This document shows, in pieces, positions 25,007 through 32,770 of a DNA stretch of 64,000 nt. The stretch covers positions 620,001 to 684,000 of the forward strand of contig NZ_CP041659.1 in the NCBI RefSeq assembly GCF_007998985.1. The letters run 5' to 3'. The stretch is from Sphingomonas xanthus. GTDB taxonomy: Bacteria > Pseudomonadota > Alphaproteobacteria > Sphingomonadales > Sphingomonadaceae. Under the pieces are notes generated by a model. It was not told the DNA's origin, did not search any database, and worked only from the letters and a program-made list of their open reading frames with translations. Numbering within the stretch: the first letter of the stretch is position 1; every line of letters starts with the position of its first letter. The translations under genes and the position numbers were made by a program.

Positions 25007-27397
25007 TCAAGAAGCAGCGCTATCCGCTGGATTCATCCTAACGAAGTCGCGGACTCGTTCGACCGACCACAAAGGCTCGTCGGCATCCTGCGTCGCACGC
25101 TGCCGCGCCCTTAACGCCATCCAGCTTCGATATTCGGGCTCGGGATGCTCCTGCTCCAAGGCTTTCATCGCGGCATATGCATCGGGCCCTGGCACTTCGA
25201 TCAGCATATTGAACAGCGTGTTGCGCGCCTCCTGCGCATTGTCGCGCGTGGTGGGCGAATAAACCCCCTTTCCGGCACGCTCGATATCCTCTGTCACCCG
25301 GATGTAGCGGTGCATCAGCACATACAGGGTCTTGAGGTCGTGAGCGTTGCGATAGGCACCGACACGCACGCCGGCGCCGTGCCGATCGCCGAGAAGCGCG
25401 ACGATGAACTGCTGGGCGAATTCCGATCCGTCCTCCGGTGACAGACCAGCGAGATGGGACTCCAGCACCGGAATGGCAGCCGATGGATCGGTATCGACCC
25501 ACATCGCGAACCATCGTGGCCGCTGCTCGTCCAACACCGTCTCGGTCGCCTTGGTCGCCGAAAGCTCGGCAAGGGTTTCGGGTGCCACGCCGCTTCCGGC
25601 GAGAATATTCAGACTATAGCGCAAGGCGTCGGCGTTGGTGATGTCGTTGGCCCGCAGCCAGTCGAGGATCAGCGACCCAACCTCGGCATGCAACCACGGC
25701 GCATGGTAGAGGATGTCATGCAGGACGTAGTGCAACGGCTGTTCGCCCACGCTGTGCTTTAGTTCCCACAACAGCTCGGTTGTGACGGCCTCGCGACCAA
25801 TGTCGGGAAAAGCGCGATAAAGCTGCTCGAACCAGCCGGGAAAGCCGTTCAGTTCCCAAGTCACATAGCGGAACGCCAGACGCGCTTCATCGGGCGTCAG
25901 GCGCTGGGCGAAGGCGCTGTCCTCATTGGCCTCGATCGCGAGGCCGGTCATCGCGAAGATCAGCGAATAGGGCGTCGATCCCGTGTCCGCGCCTTCCGAG
26001 CGCAGCGTCGGCCGATAGATGCGCCAATGCGCGATCGCCGCGTCGCGATAGGCACGCGCAACCGGCTCGCCAAACTCGGGGATCAGCGCACGCCAGTCGG
26101 CGCCATCCTCCCGGCTTGTCGAGACTCCACTGCTCATCGCGCTGAGAAGCAGATGATACTGATCGCCGCTGAACTCGCCGGGCTTCAAGCCGACCGGATG
26201 GAGGATGCGATCGGGATTGGCCTGGAGCGCGCGCACCCAATCCTCCCGATCCTTCTTATGCTTGCGGTTGCGCGCGTCATTTTTCCGCTTCCAGCGGCGA
26301 TGTTCGGCGTCCATCCGCTCCATCGCCGGGGATGGCTTGGGATTGAGCCGTGACTCAAGAAATTCTGAGAGACCCGGATCTTCGGCAACAGCCGCGCGAA
26401 GCGGTTCGAGCCATGCCGATGGCCGATCCGCCTGAATGTAGAGCTGGATGCACCGCGAAAGCGCGATGTACCGATCGTCGCCGTCCTTCTCCGCGATCCA
26501 GGCGAGGCACCGATCGAAATCCTCGGGGCCAAACCCCCAGAAGTGACCGATGAACGCCATCTGCCAGTCATCGCGCAGTACCTCGCCCTTGGCTTCCATA
26601 CGGGCGCGGCACGCGGCGACGCTCGTCCAATAGAGAAGGTCGTTTAGCTCGCGCCAGCGATGCACGTTCTGCGACAGTGAGGTCTTGTATTCGTCGATAT
26701 CACCGCTGCGCCAGAACCGAAGCGCAGGCGTGTTGCGCAAAACCGCTAGTGTGGTCGGCTGCAATGCCGCTGTCGAGCGGGCGGCGACGAGGCGATCGAC
26801 GGCATGAAGAGCCGCCGGCATCAGCCATGCGAATTCCTCGGACACATGACATTCGCCACGCTCGACATAGGGCTCGCGCTCAAGGAACCGGCTGAAGCCG
26901 TCGATGAGCTGACCCAGCGGATGGACATCGGCCGCATCGGCCATGACCGGCAATCGCTCGATGAATTCGTGCATCGCATGGACGAGGCCCGTCGCTTTGA
27001 AGCGCTCATGGGGTGCGGTATGGTCGAGCGTTCGCAGGACCAGATCGACACCGCGCGTCGTCAGCGGTGCCCAGTCGAGCAATTCGGCGAAAACCGCTCG
27101 ATCGAGCAACGCCGGGTCATCCGCGATCCTGTGCCACAGCTGGTCCTTCAACTCGTCAGCGCCGACCGACATGACGCCCCGGATCGCTGCGATCCGCGCG
27201 TATTTGCCCCGGGTGGTATCGGCCGCGATCTCAAGCAGCAGCGGCGCGCACGACGCCATGTTGCCCTGCCAGACCAGCCGGCCGATGAAGAAGACGACAT
27301 CGTCGTTCGACCGATACTTCTCGAGCAGGGCCAGCGTATCGGCGGCAAGTTCCGGTGTTGCAATGCGCTCGATTGCACTGTTGTCCATAATGCTCAT
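25007..27397 (-). CDS. Large uncharacterised helical-repeat-like protein, partner of NTPase
   Basis: 796 residues, starting within the stop of the NTPase gene (ATGA), third gene of a minus-strand operon. No catalytic motif is recognised. The sequence is a long series of amphipathic helices (LLLEIAADTTRGKYARIAAI, ELKDQLWHRIADDPALL, TLFNMLIEVPGPDAYAAMKAL), suggestive of HEAT/TPR-like solenoids, with a charged middle (RRWKRKNDARNRKHKKDR). Solenoids are the usual sensor half of NACHT/STAND immune proteins. Here sensor and NTPase may be split into two polypeptides. The function is inferred from architecture and context only. Confidence 0.75.
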   Translation of the reverse strand: MSIMDNSAIERIATPELAADTLALLEKYRSNDDVVFFIGRLVWQGNMASCAPLLLEIAADTTRGKYARIAAIRGVMSVGADELKDQLWHRIADDPALLDRAVFAELLDWAPLTTRGVDLVLRTLDHTAPHERFKATGLVHAMHEFIERLPVMADAADVHPLGQLIDGFSRFLEREPYVERGECHVSEEFAWLMPAALHAVDRLVAARSTAALQPTTLAVLRNTPALRFWRSGDIDEYKTSLSQNVHRWRELNDLLYWTSVAACRARMEAKGEVLRDDWQMAFIGHFWGFGPEDFDRCLAWIAEKDGDDRYIALSRCIQLYIQADRPSAWLEPLRAAVAEDPGLSEFLESRLNPKPSPAMERMDAEHRRWKRKNDARNRKHKKDREDWVRALQANPDRILHPVGLKPGEFSGDQYHLLLSAMSSGVSTSREDGADWRALIPEFGEPVARAYRDAAIAHWRIYRPTLRSEGADTGSTPYSLIFAMTGLAIEANEDSAFAQRLTPDEARLAFRYVTWELNGFPGWFEQLYRAFPDIGREAVTTELLWELKHSVGEQPLHYVLHDILYHAPWLHAEVGSLILDWLRANDITNADALRYSLNILAGSGVAPETLAELSATKATETVLDEQRPRWFAMWVDTDPSAAIPVLESHLAGLSPEDGSEFAQQFIVALLGDRHGAGVRVGAYRNAHDLKTLYVLMHRYIRVTEDIERAGKGVYSPTTRDNAQEARNTLFNMLIEVPGPDAYAAMKALEQEHPEPEYRSWMALRARQRATQDADEPLWSVERVRDFVRMNPADSAAS

Positions 27398-28734
27398 CCG
27401 TCCCTCCGCGTCGCGATACGCTCGACGATATTGCTCAGCATGGCTTGGCGGACATCGAGCGGAAGCCGAGAGGGGTCACCGCCCTCAGTCGCGATCTCCG
27501 GCGCGATCGCCAGCGCCTTGTCGCGCACGGCGTTGTCGAGAAGAATGAGCCAAGTGAGCGTCGGGCGGGTGCGAGGAACAATGACCGCTTCCCCGTAGCG
27601 CTCTCGGAAAAATAGATTTTCGATCCGCGGCCGTTCGCCGGGCCGGTTCAGCAGATCGTTCGCCCATTCCGCGCTCAATAGCTCGCGGATTTCACGATGC
27701 CGGAAGCGCACGCTCGTGTAGACGATGTCGTCGAACAATCCGGTTCGAAGTAGCGCTTCGATCTCGGCATCCGACCATCCTTCGAGCAGGATGCGGGGAT
27801 CAATCCGATCAGGGCTATGCACGCCATTGGGCAGGCAGATCACCGCCTTGCCCGTCATCATCACCGCGCCGGCAAGCATCTGCGCGCCGGCCCGCAACTT
27901 CGCGGCGTCCAGGCGAACGGCAGCGGTGGTTGCTGACAACGGCGCCAACTGCAAGGCAATCATGCGTTGGAGGACGTCGAAGCGGCTGCCGAGCTTGTGG
28001 TCCGCGATCCAGACGCGGATGAGGGCCTTGAGGTCGAACGGGCGCTCGGCGAGTTGCAGCAGGTTCGCGCGCTTTATGGCATCGACGAAGTCCGTGACGT
28101 CGCTGATGCCATAGTGGCTGGCGAACAGGCGAATCTCATCCTCGCTGAGCCCGGCCAGCCGAAACAGCTTGAGGCTCGGATCGCTGTCGCGGCTCGTGTC
28201 GGCGTCGCGTTCGGACGGTTCGGGCTCGCCATAGGGCAGGTGCTGTTCGATGAGCGTCTGGTCGGGCAGTGCACGCCACGCGTCCTCGCGGCTGGTGATG
28301 AAGATGCGCGCGCGGTCCAGCGCCGCATGACACCGCGCCCCGAAAATCCGCACGGCGTCCTCAAGCGCGCGCGGAGTCTCCAGCTGCGCTTCGTCAACGG
28401 AATCGAGGAAGAACCACGCTTGGTCTGTCGATGCGAGCCAAGCGTCGAATTCCTCGGCGGTCCCGACCTCAAACGCCTGCTCGAAGTTGCTGTCGATCTT
28501 TTCGATCCGGATGAAGAAGGCATGGCGACCACGCTCCTTGATCCTCTTGGCACGAGTCTGCGCCTCGAATGTCTTTCCGGCGCCCGGGTCGGCAATGACG
28601 AGGACACGATACGCGTCCTCGATCTCATGCCACCTCATTGGCTTGCCGCTCCCCGGCATGAGGAAGTCCCACTCTGCCGATCGAGGCGACATGGGCGTGA
28701 AGCGTCGTATCAGCTCAACGATCTTATCGGTCAT
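27394..28734 (-). CDS. NACHT/STAND-like P-loop NTPase
   Basis: 446 residues from ATG 28734; this start lies inside the last codons of the Fic gene (11-base overlap). Walker A is VIADPGAGKT (P-loop lysine 54), with Ala in place of the first Gly. Walker B is WFFLDSVDEAQ (D111, D114, E115), matching the hhhhDxhDE form of NACHT proteins. A sensor-like RIFITSRED follows at about 144-151. The C-terminal half is helical (LSEDEIRLFASHYGI, FDLKALIRVWI), as in winged-helix/helical STAND extensions. Bacterial NACHT proteins defend against phage. Assignment to that clade is by motif reading. Confidence 0.8.
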   Translation of the reverse strand: MTDKIVELIRRFTPMSPRSAEWDFLMPGSGKPMRWHEIEDAYRVLVIADPGAGKTFEAQTRAKRIKERGRHAFFIRIEKIDSNFEQAFEVGTAEEFDAWLASTDQAWFFLDSVDEAQLETPRALEDAVRIFGARCHAALDRARIFITSREDAWRALPDQTLIEQHLPYGEPEPSERDADTSRDSDPSLKLFRLAGLSEDEIRLFASHYGISDVTDFVDAIKRANLLQLAERPFDLKALIRVWIADHKLGSRFDVLQRMIALQLAPLSATTAAVRLDAAKLRAGAQMLAGAVMMTGKAVICLPNGVHSPDRIDPRILLEGWSDAEIEALLRTGLFDDIVYTSVRFRHREIRELLSAEWANDLLNRPGERPRIENLFFRERYGEAVIVPRTRPTLTWLILLDNAVRDKALAIAPEIATEGGDPSRLPLDVRQAMLSNIVERIATRRDG

Positions 28735-29917
28735 GGCGCGACCCTGCATTTGCCGGATACAAGTTGGGGAACCAGCGCTCAGCGACGTCGGCCGGGAAGG
28801 CGAGTCGGAGCGGCGCGCGGTGCGAGGTGGCGGTGAGCATCCCGCGCTCGACCAGACCCGATGTCACGTTGCGGGCGCCACGCTCCTCATAGCCTGTGAG
28901 CGACGGGATCTTAGCGCGCTCGACCTCGCCGTTCATCACGGCCTCGCGCAACACGGCAAAGCTTCCACGCATTAATCGCTTGGAGCGGACCTCCTCTTCG
29001 ACGTGAATTTCCATACGGGTCAGGAGCGTCGTCGGCTCAAGCAGCCCGCTCATGAAACGGATCTGGTCGACGGACCGATCGAGGAAGAATTTGCAGAATT
29101 CGATCAGACCCCGCTGGGTAAGGTTACCCCGACCGTCGCGGTCGCCTTCGCGCGGTCCGTCGGCCTGCGCCAGCAGTGCCTTGTACCGCTCCTCGTCGCG
29201 CGCGAGTCCGCGCGCCACTGACCACAGGCTCGTACCAATCCCGAGCCGTTTGTAGAGCGCGTGCGACATCAGTCGTGCGACTCGTCCGTTGCCGTCGAGA
29301 AACGGGTGAATCCAGAGGAACCGGTGATGTACGGCCCCAACCGTCTGTATCTGCCGCGTCTTGCTGAGCGGCGGCGACCCATAAGCGGTGTCGAAGCGCG
29401 CAATGAAGCGCGGCAGGTCTTCATGCGGGGGTGGCAGGTGGCGCCCGACGTCGACGTCACGCTTACGCCAGGCGCCGGGGATGATCTCGAGCCGCTCCCC
29501 AGTTTTGTGGTCGGTTACAAACAGCATTTCAGGCGGCAGCCGCGAGCAGAATTCTTCATGGAGCCACGACGCATAGGCCGCCGAAGCCGGCCAAGCATCA
29601 GGGTCGCGGCCGGTGTCGATCAGCTGCTGGACATGGATATGAGCGACGGCCTCCTTCTGCAGGTCACGCTTCTTCGGCTCGGCCGAGAAGTCGTTGGCGA
29701 GCGCCCGATCGATGTCGCGCGGGTGCGTGTCGTGTCCCTCGATCAGATTAGAATAATAGCAATTCATCGACCGGACGAGATCGCCGATCGAGTCGCGGAG
29801 AATGGGGTGGATACGCCCAGCCAGTTGGTTGGCCTCCGCGATCAGCGGCAGAATGTCATCATCGAGAAGGCGGGACGCCTCCTCTGGGACCATCGGCTCC
29901 ATCGTTGTCACATCCAT
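28724..29917 (-). CDS. Fic-domain AMP-transferase with N-terminal inhibitory motif and C-terminal winged HTH
   Basis: 397 residues. The catalytic motif HPFLDGNGR is at 204-212 and the inhibitory (S/T)xxxE(G/N) motif is SNLIEG (56-61), so this is a class II self-inhibited Fic protein. The C-terminus (LREAVMNGEVERAKIPSLTGYEERGARNVTSGLVERGMLT) looks like a winged HTH. Fic enzymes transfer AMP to Ser, Thr or Tyr of target proteins. It is first in the operon with the NACHT-like NTPase and solenoid. The HTH and the upstream direct repeats suggest autoregulation. Confidence 0.9.
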   Translation of the reverse strand: MDVTTMEPMVPEEASRLLDDDILPLIAEANQLAGRIHPILRDSIGDLVRSMNCYYSNLIEGHDTHPRDIDRALANDFSAEPKKRDLQKEAVAHIHVQQLIDTGRDPDAWPASAAYASWLHEEFCSRLPPEMLFVTDHKTGERLEIIPGAWRKRDVDVGRHLPPPHEDLPRFIARFDTAYGSPPLSKTRQIQTVGAVHHRFLWIHPFLDGNGRVARLMSHALYKRLGIGTSLWSVARGLARDEERYKALLAQADGPREGDRDGRGNLTQRGLIEFCKFFLDRSVDQIRFMSGLLEPTTLLTRMEIHVEEEVRSKRLMRGSFAVLREAVMNGEVERAKIPSLTGYEERGARNVTSGLVERGMLTATSHRAPLRLAFPADVAERWFPNLYPANAGSRHDR

Positions 29918-29926
29918 GTCGCATCA

Positions 29927-30040
29927 TACCGGATTATCTGCCGGATTGAAAGGTCGGTATGCCCCTGGTTTTGTTGCATTTTGTGAGATGAACGGGGGAT
30001 GGTATGCCGGATTATGTACCGGTTCCTATGCCGGATAGCG
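29927..30040. repeat. 12-bp-period direct repeats upstream of fic, candidate operator array
   Basis: Five T(A/G)CCGG units lie at 29927, 29939, 30005, 30017 and 30029, that is two and then three units with exact 12-bp spacing. The best-conserved form is T(A/G)CCGGATTAT. The array begins 10 bp upstream of the fic start codon and probably overlaps its promoter, so it may bind the Fic protein's HTH or another regulator. Confidence 0.6.
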
Positions 30041-30304
30041 GTGACTCGAAGCATCCGAATCGATACACCGAAGGTGGGGCGCGGAGCTGCTGTTGGGCGC
30101 AGGTGAACTAACGTCGGCTTATGCCATCGAAACAACCGAAAGCGGCCGTTCCGTTTCCCACCAAGCTGGGACGTTGAGGTCGGACGGGCGAGCGACCGCT
30201 TAGGGCGGCTATACGCGACCGCGCGACGACCGAGATGGGCGCATTTCGGCCGGTTTCCCAGTGTCTACTCTCGCCGCTCCTTCGCTTCCGAGACTCGCTT
30301 TTGC
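30041..30304. other. Non-coding remainder of the fic upstream gap
   Basis: No frame reads as protein. The stretch 30125-30180 (AACCGAAAGCGGCCGTTCCG, then TTTCCCACCAAGC) resembles the decayed repeat family seen near 3600-3690 and 40510-40610. No promoter or terminator stands out. Confidence 0.35.
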
Positions 30305-31024
30305 TTAAGCTGCAAACCGCTGCTCGACCTGGAAGTCGAGACCATGCGCGAAAGGAGAAGTTGGCTCTGCGGCAGCGATTCTGAGCACATGAGCCATCGC
30401 TTCAGAGACCATCGCGGAGGCAAGCGGCTCGCTCCAATCGAACCCGATCCTTACCAAGGCTTGATCCTCCAGAAGCGGTCCATACCGCTGTCGCAGGCGT
30501 TGGCGGACCTCGTTCGGACTTCGCGCGATCATGGCTCCGAAGACCTGAATATGACCATCGGGCAGCTCGGCACTAATCGAACAGCTGTAGAGAGCCATGG
30601 GTCCGGCTTCCCATGGGTCCGCCTCGCGGCTTCGAGGTGGCCGTTCAGATTGGAGGTGACGCATGGCGGTGTGGCTCAGGAATTCATGTGCGGGAATCCT
30701 TGCGACGTGAGTGGGCGCGGTATCCAATCCGAGTGATAGCCCGTGGAGCACGACTGCTCGCCGAAAGCCCTCAGGACGGCCGCAGACCTCAACTGCACTC
30801 CGTTCATCGAACAGTTTTCGACGTGTCAGCAGCCAATCCAGCGGATCATGATCGATCCGTTCGCGGATGAAGCGGGCACCCGTCTCTGCCGCAACGTGCA
30901 TCAAGCGCAGCGTTGCCAATCGGCTGGCAGGCGATTTGGGCTCTACACCCCCTCGCCTGACCAACATCGCTGCAGTGGCCTTCTTGCGGCCGCAACAACT
31001 TTGCGAACGTGCCTCGATGCGCAT
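30305..31024 (-). CDS. Uncharacterised protein, divergent from ArsR-type regulator
   Basis: Up to 239 residues; internal Met codons (for example at MLVRRGG) are possible starts. The segment DPLDWLLTRRKLFDERSAVEVC ... RAVVLHGLSLGLD recalls the WL...lFdGrspl pattern of Xre/MbcA/ParS (DUF2384) antitoxin domains, but only weakly. The C-terminal part (LYSCSISAELPDGHIQVFGAMIARSPNEV) reads as a compact alpha/beta domain. No membrane or signal segment. Shares a palindromic control region with the ArsR-type gene. Confidence 0.6.
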   Translation of the reverse strand: MRIEARSQSCCGRKKATAAMLVRRGGVEPKSPASRLATLRLMHVAAETGARFIRERIDHDPLDWLLTRRKLFDERSAVEVCGRPEGFRRAVVLHGLSLGLDTAPTHVARIPAHEFLSHTAMRHLQSERPPRSREADPWEAGPMALYSCSISAELPDGHIQVFGAMIARSPNEVRQRLRQRYGPLLEDQALVRIGFDWSEPLASAMVSEAMAHVLRIAAAEPTSPFAHGLDFQVEQRFAA

Positions 31025-31078
31025 CTACACCCCCACTGATCACCTCACTGAAGAGCTAGATCGCGCATAACAGTTAAA

Positions 31079-31096
31079 TATCGGTATATCCCGATA
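31079..31096. promoter_or_regulatory. ArsR-type palindromic operator
   Basis: TATCGG-TATATC-CCGATA is a perfect 6-6-6 inverted repeat, with a further CGATAT half-site just downstream (31099-31104). It lies between divergent genes in an AT-rich patch. ArsR-family repressors bind such imperfect 12-2-12-like or shorter palindromes. Linking it to the ArsR-type gene at 31210 is positional inference. Confidence 0.5.
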
Positions 31097-31209
31097 CGAC
31101 GATATATGGAAGTATACAAAGCCGTTGGCCTCCGGCACCGAACATGGCAATGTCTCGGAGTGTTCAGCCAATGGCAGTGTTCGGGGGAGCACCGTTAGCG
31201 GTGAGGTGT

Positions 31210-31506
31210 ATGGAAAACGAAGCTGCAGTTGCAGCGCTGGCAGCGCTTGCCTTCGAGACACGGTTACAGGCCGTGCAGCTGCTCGCCACTGTCGGTGACG
31301 ACGGGCTCGCGGCGGGCGAATTGTCGCGTCGACTGGGTGTGCAACAAAACACACTCAGCGATCACCTCGCGTCACTGGCACGCGCCGGGATCGTTAAAGC
31401 TGATCGACAAGGACGATCGATCATCTATCGCGCGAACCCGCAGGCCGTCCGGGACCTCGTTTTGTTCCTTAGCGAGCGTCTCGGCGCAAACGCGCGAGCC
31501 GCGTAA
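31210..31506 (+). CDS. ArsR/SmtB-family helix-turn-helix regulator
   Basis: 98 residues from ATG 31210 (GAGGTG just upstream); the frame is open further, to ATG 31144. The winged HTH is typical: LAFETRLQAVQLLATVGDDGLAAGELSRRLGVQQNTLSDHLASLARAGIVKADRQGRSIIYRANP. No Cys metal ligands are evident, so it is probably not an arsenite or metal sensor. It likely controls the divergent gene at 30305 and itself. Confidence 0.82.
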   Translation: MENEAAVAALAALAFETRLQAVQLLATVGDDGLAAGELSRRLGVQQNTLSDHLASLARAGIVKADRQGRSIIYRANPQAVRDLVLFLSERLGANARAA

Positions 31507-31777
31507 ACTGCGGCGTCAAGAAGATTTAAGTTTCTTTTCCAGAATTACCTTGGAGGAAATCACCGACAACATCCTTGTCGATCATCTTTCCGAATCGTCC
31601 CGACAGTACTGGGCTTGCGGGAGACGCCTCTCAATTGACCCTCAAATGCATTCGTCAACGGATCCTCGGCGTTTCGCACGCCTCAGCCTGCCTGCTGACT
31701 AAGCACAGAATTGGGGGACATCGAAGAAGGGAAAGCGGTCGATCCAGCGGTGCCCCGGTGCACGTCTGGAGAAGAAA
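31507..31777. other. Gap before the transposon-associated gene; no gene seen
   Basis: No convincing frame. CGACA-ACATCCT-TGTCG (about 31564-31580) is an inverted repeat. A ribosome site (GGAGAAG) precedes the next ATG. If the Tn7-like element has an end on this side, this gap is a candidate place for it, but no copy of the 40302-40350 repeats is visible here. Confidence 0.3.
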
Positions 31778-32770
31778 ATGTTCGACGATATCCTGCTCGA
31801 AGACCTTGCTGCTTCACCGCCCCAAGTCTGGGCGCAGAGGAACGAGCAGGCTGAAGTGATCGGGCCATTGGCATCCTTGTCAAAGCTCACAGTGGCTGAC
31901 GCCGAGCGAGCTCGAGCCGAGTTGCAGATTAGTCGCAGGTATCTCTACCAACTGGTGAAGGCACGGCGTGAGCGTCTCAACGGACTTCCGGCGCGCGGTC
32001 ACGGTACCGGAGCTCAATTCCATATCGATGAGTGCCAGGAACGCATCATTGCGCAAGCGATAGACCGGGCCGGACCGGCCGCCCGGCACAGGGACGTTCT
32101 CGCTTTGGCGATGAGTATGAGCGAACAGGTGGGCATCGCGCCGCCTTCAGAGAAGGCCGTTCGCGTACGGTTTGGCAAACATCGGCCGAACATCGATCTC
32201 GCCAGCCGCTTCAAGCTCGAATGCGATTACATTGCGGATCTCTGCCCGCTCGGACTGGCCCTGGCCGACGAAAAAGGGGAAGCTGACGCCTGGCTCTTCG
32301 CGGCTGTGGAGAGCAATCGCTGCACGATCATCACGCACGATCTTTACATTGGAAAGCCGAGCAGGCACCAACTGCTTGCGAGTTTGGCGAACGCGGCCGC
32401 CGCGCCCGATTTCGCCGGACGGCCTCTCAGCCTTAGTGCTGCCGTTGAGGCGTACAACCTCGTTGATTTGAGCCTTGACAACGGCGCTGAATTGCGACGG
32501 CCATCACGCGGAAAAGCGATCGTCGGTGGCTCTATCATCAAAGCTGTCTGCGGCTCGTCGCTTGGACGTATCCGTATCCGGACCGAACCATCGCGTAGAT
32601 CGGGCTATCGTCCCGTCACGCTCCGCCTCGCTGCGACGGTTGTCGGCCGACTCATCTCCGAGCTCAATTCGTGTCGCGAGATACGTCAACGTCATCCCAC
32701 ATCGCGCGGGCATCTTCCACCGCCTCAAAGACAGGAGCAAAAAGCTGCCGGAGCCGGTGCGCAAACTTAA
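31778..32770 (+). CDS. Truncated TnsB-like paralogue (HTH plus integrase-like core)
   Basis: 330 residues. An HTH (RARAELQISRRYLYQLVKARR) precedes a segment with PPSEKAVRVRFGK and then FKLECDYIADLCPLGLALADEKGEADAW and LVDLSLDNGAELRR. These align by eye with the first two catalytic strands of TnsB/TniA integrase cores (D150 and D234). The glutamate helix is not recognisable, although E270 lies 36 residues after D234. From about residue 296 the frame is antisense to the neighbouring gene and becomes low-complexity, so the native C-terminus is probably lost. Possibly a decaying copy or an accessory DNA-binding protein. Confidence 0.6.
   Translation: MFDDILLEDLAASPPQVWAQRNEQAEVIGPLASLSKLTVADAERARAELQISRRYLYQLVKARRERLNGLPARGHGTGAQFHIDECQERIIAQAIDRAGPAARHRDVLALAMSMSEQVGIAPPSEKAVRVRFGKHRPNIDLASRFKLECDYIADLCPLGLALADEKGEADAWLFAAVESNRCTIITHDLYIGKPSRHQLLASLANAAAAPDFAGRPLSLSAAVEAYNLVDLSLDNGAELRRPSRGKAIVGGSIIKAVCGSSLGRIRIRTEPSRRSGYRPVTLRLAATVVGRLISELNSCREIRQRHPTSRGHLPPPQRQEQKAAGAGAQT

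Noticed and set aside
29927..30040. CRISPR array
   Set aside because: Repeat units are only ~12 bp with no spacers; no cas genes in the window.
31575..31859. 94-residue plus frame before the TnsB-like gene
   Set aside because: Composition is not protein-like and it overlaps the better-supported gene at 31778.
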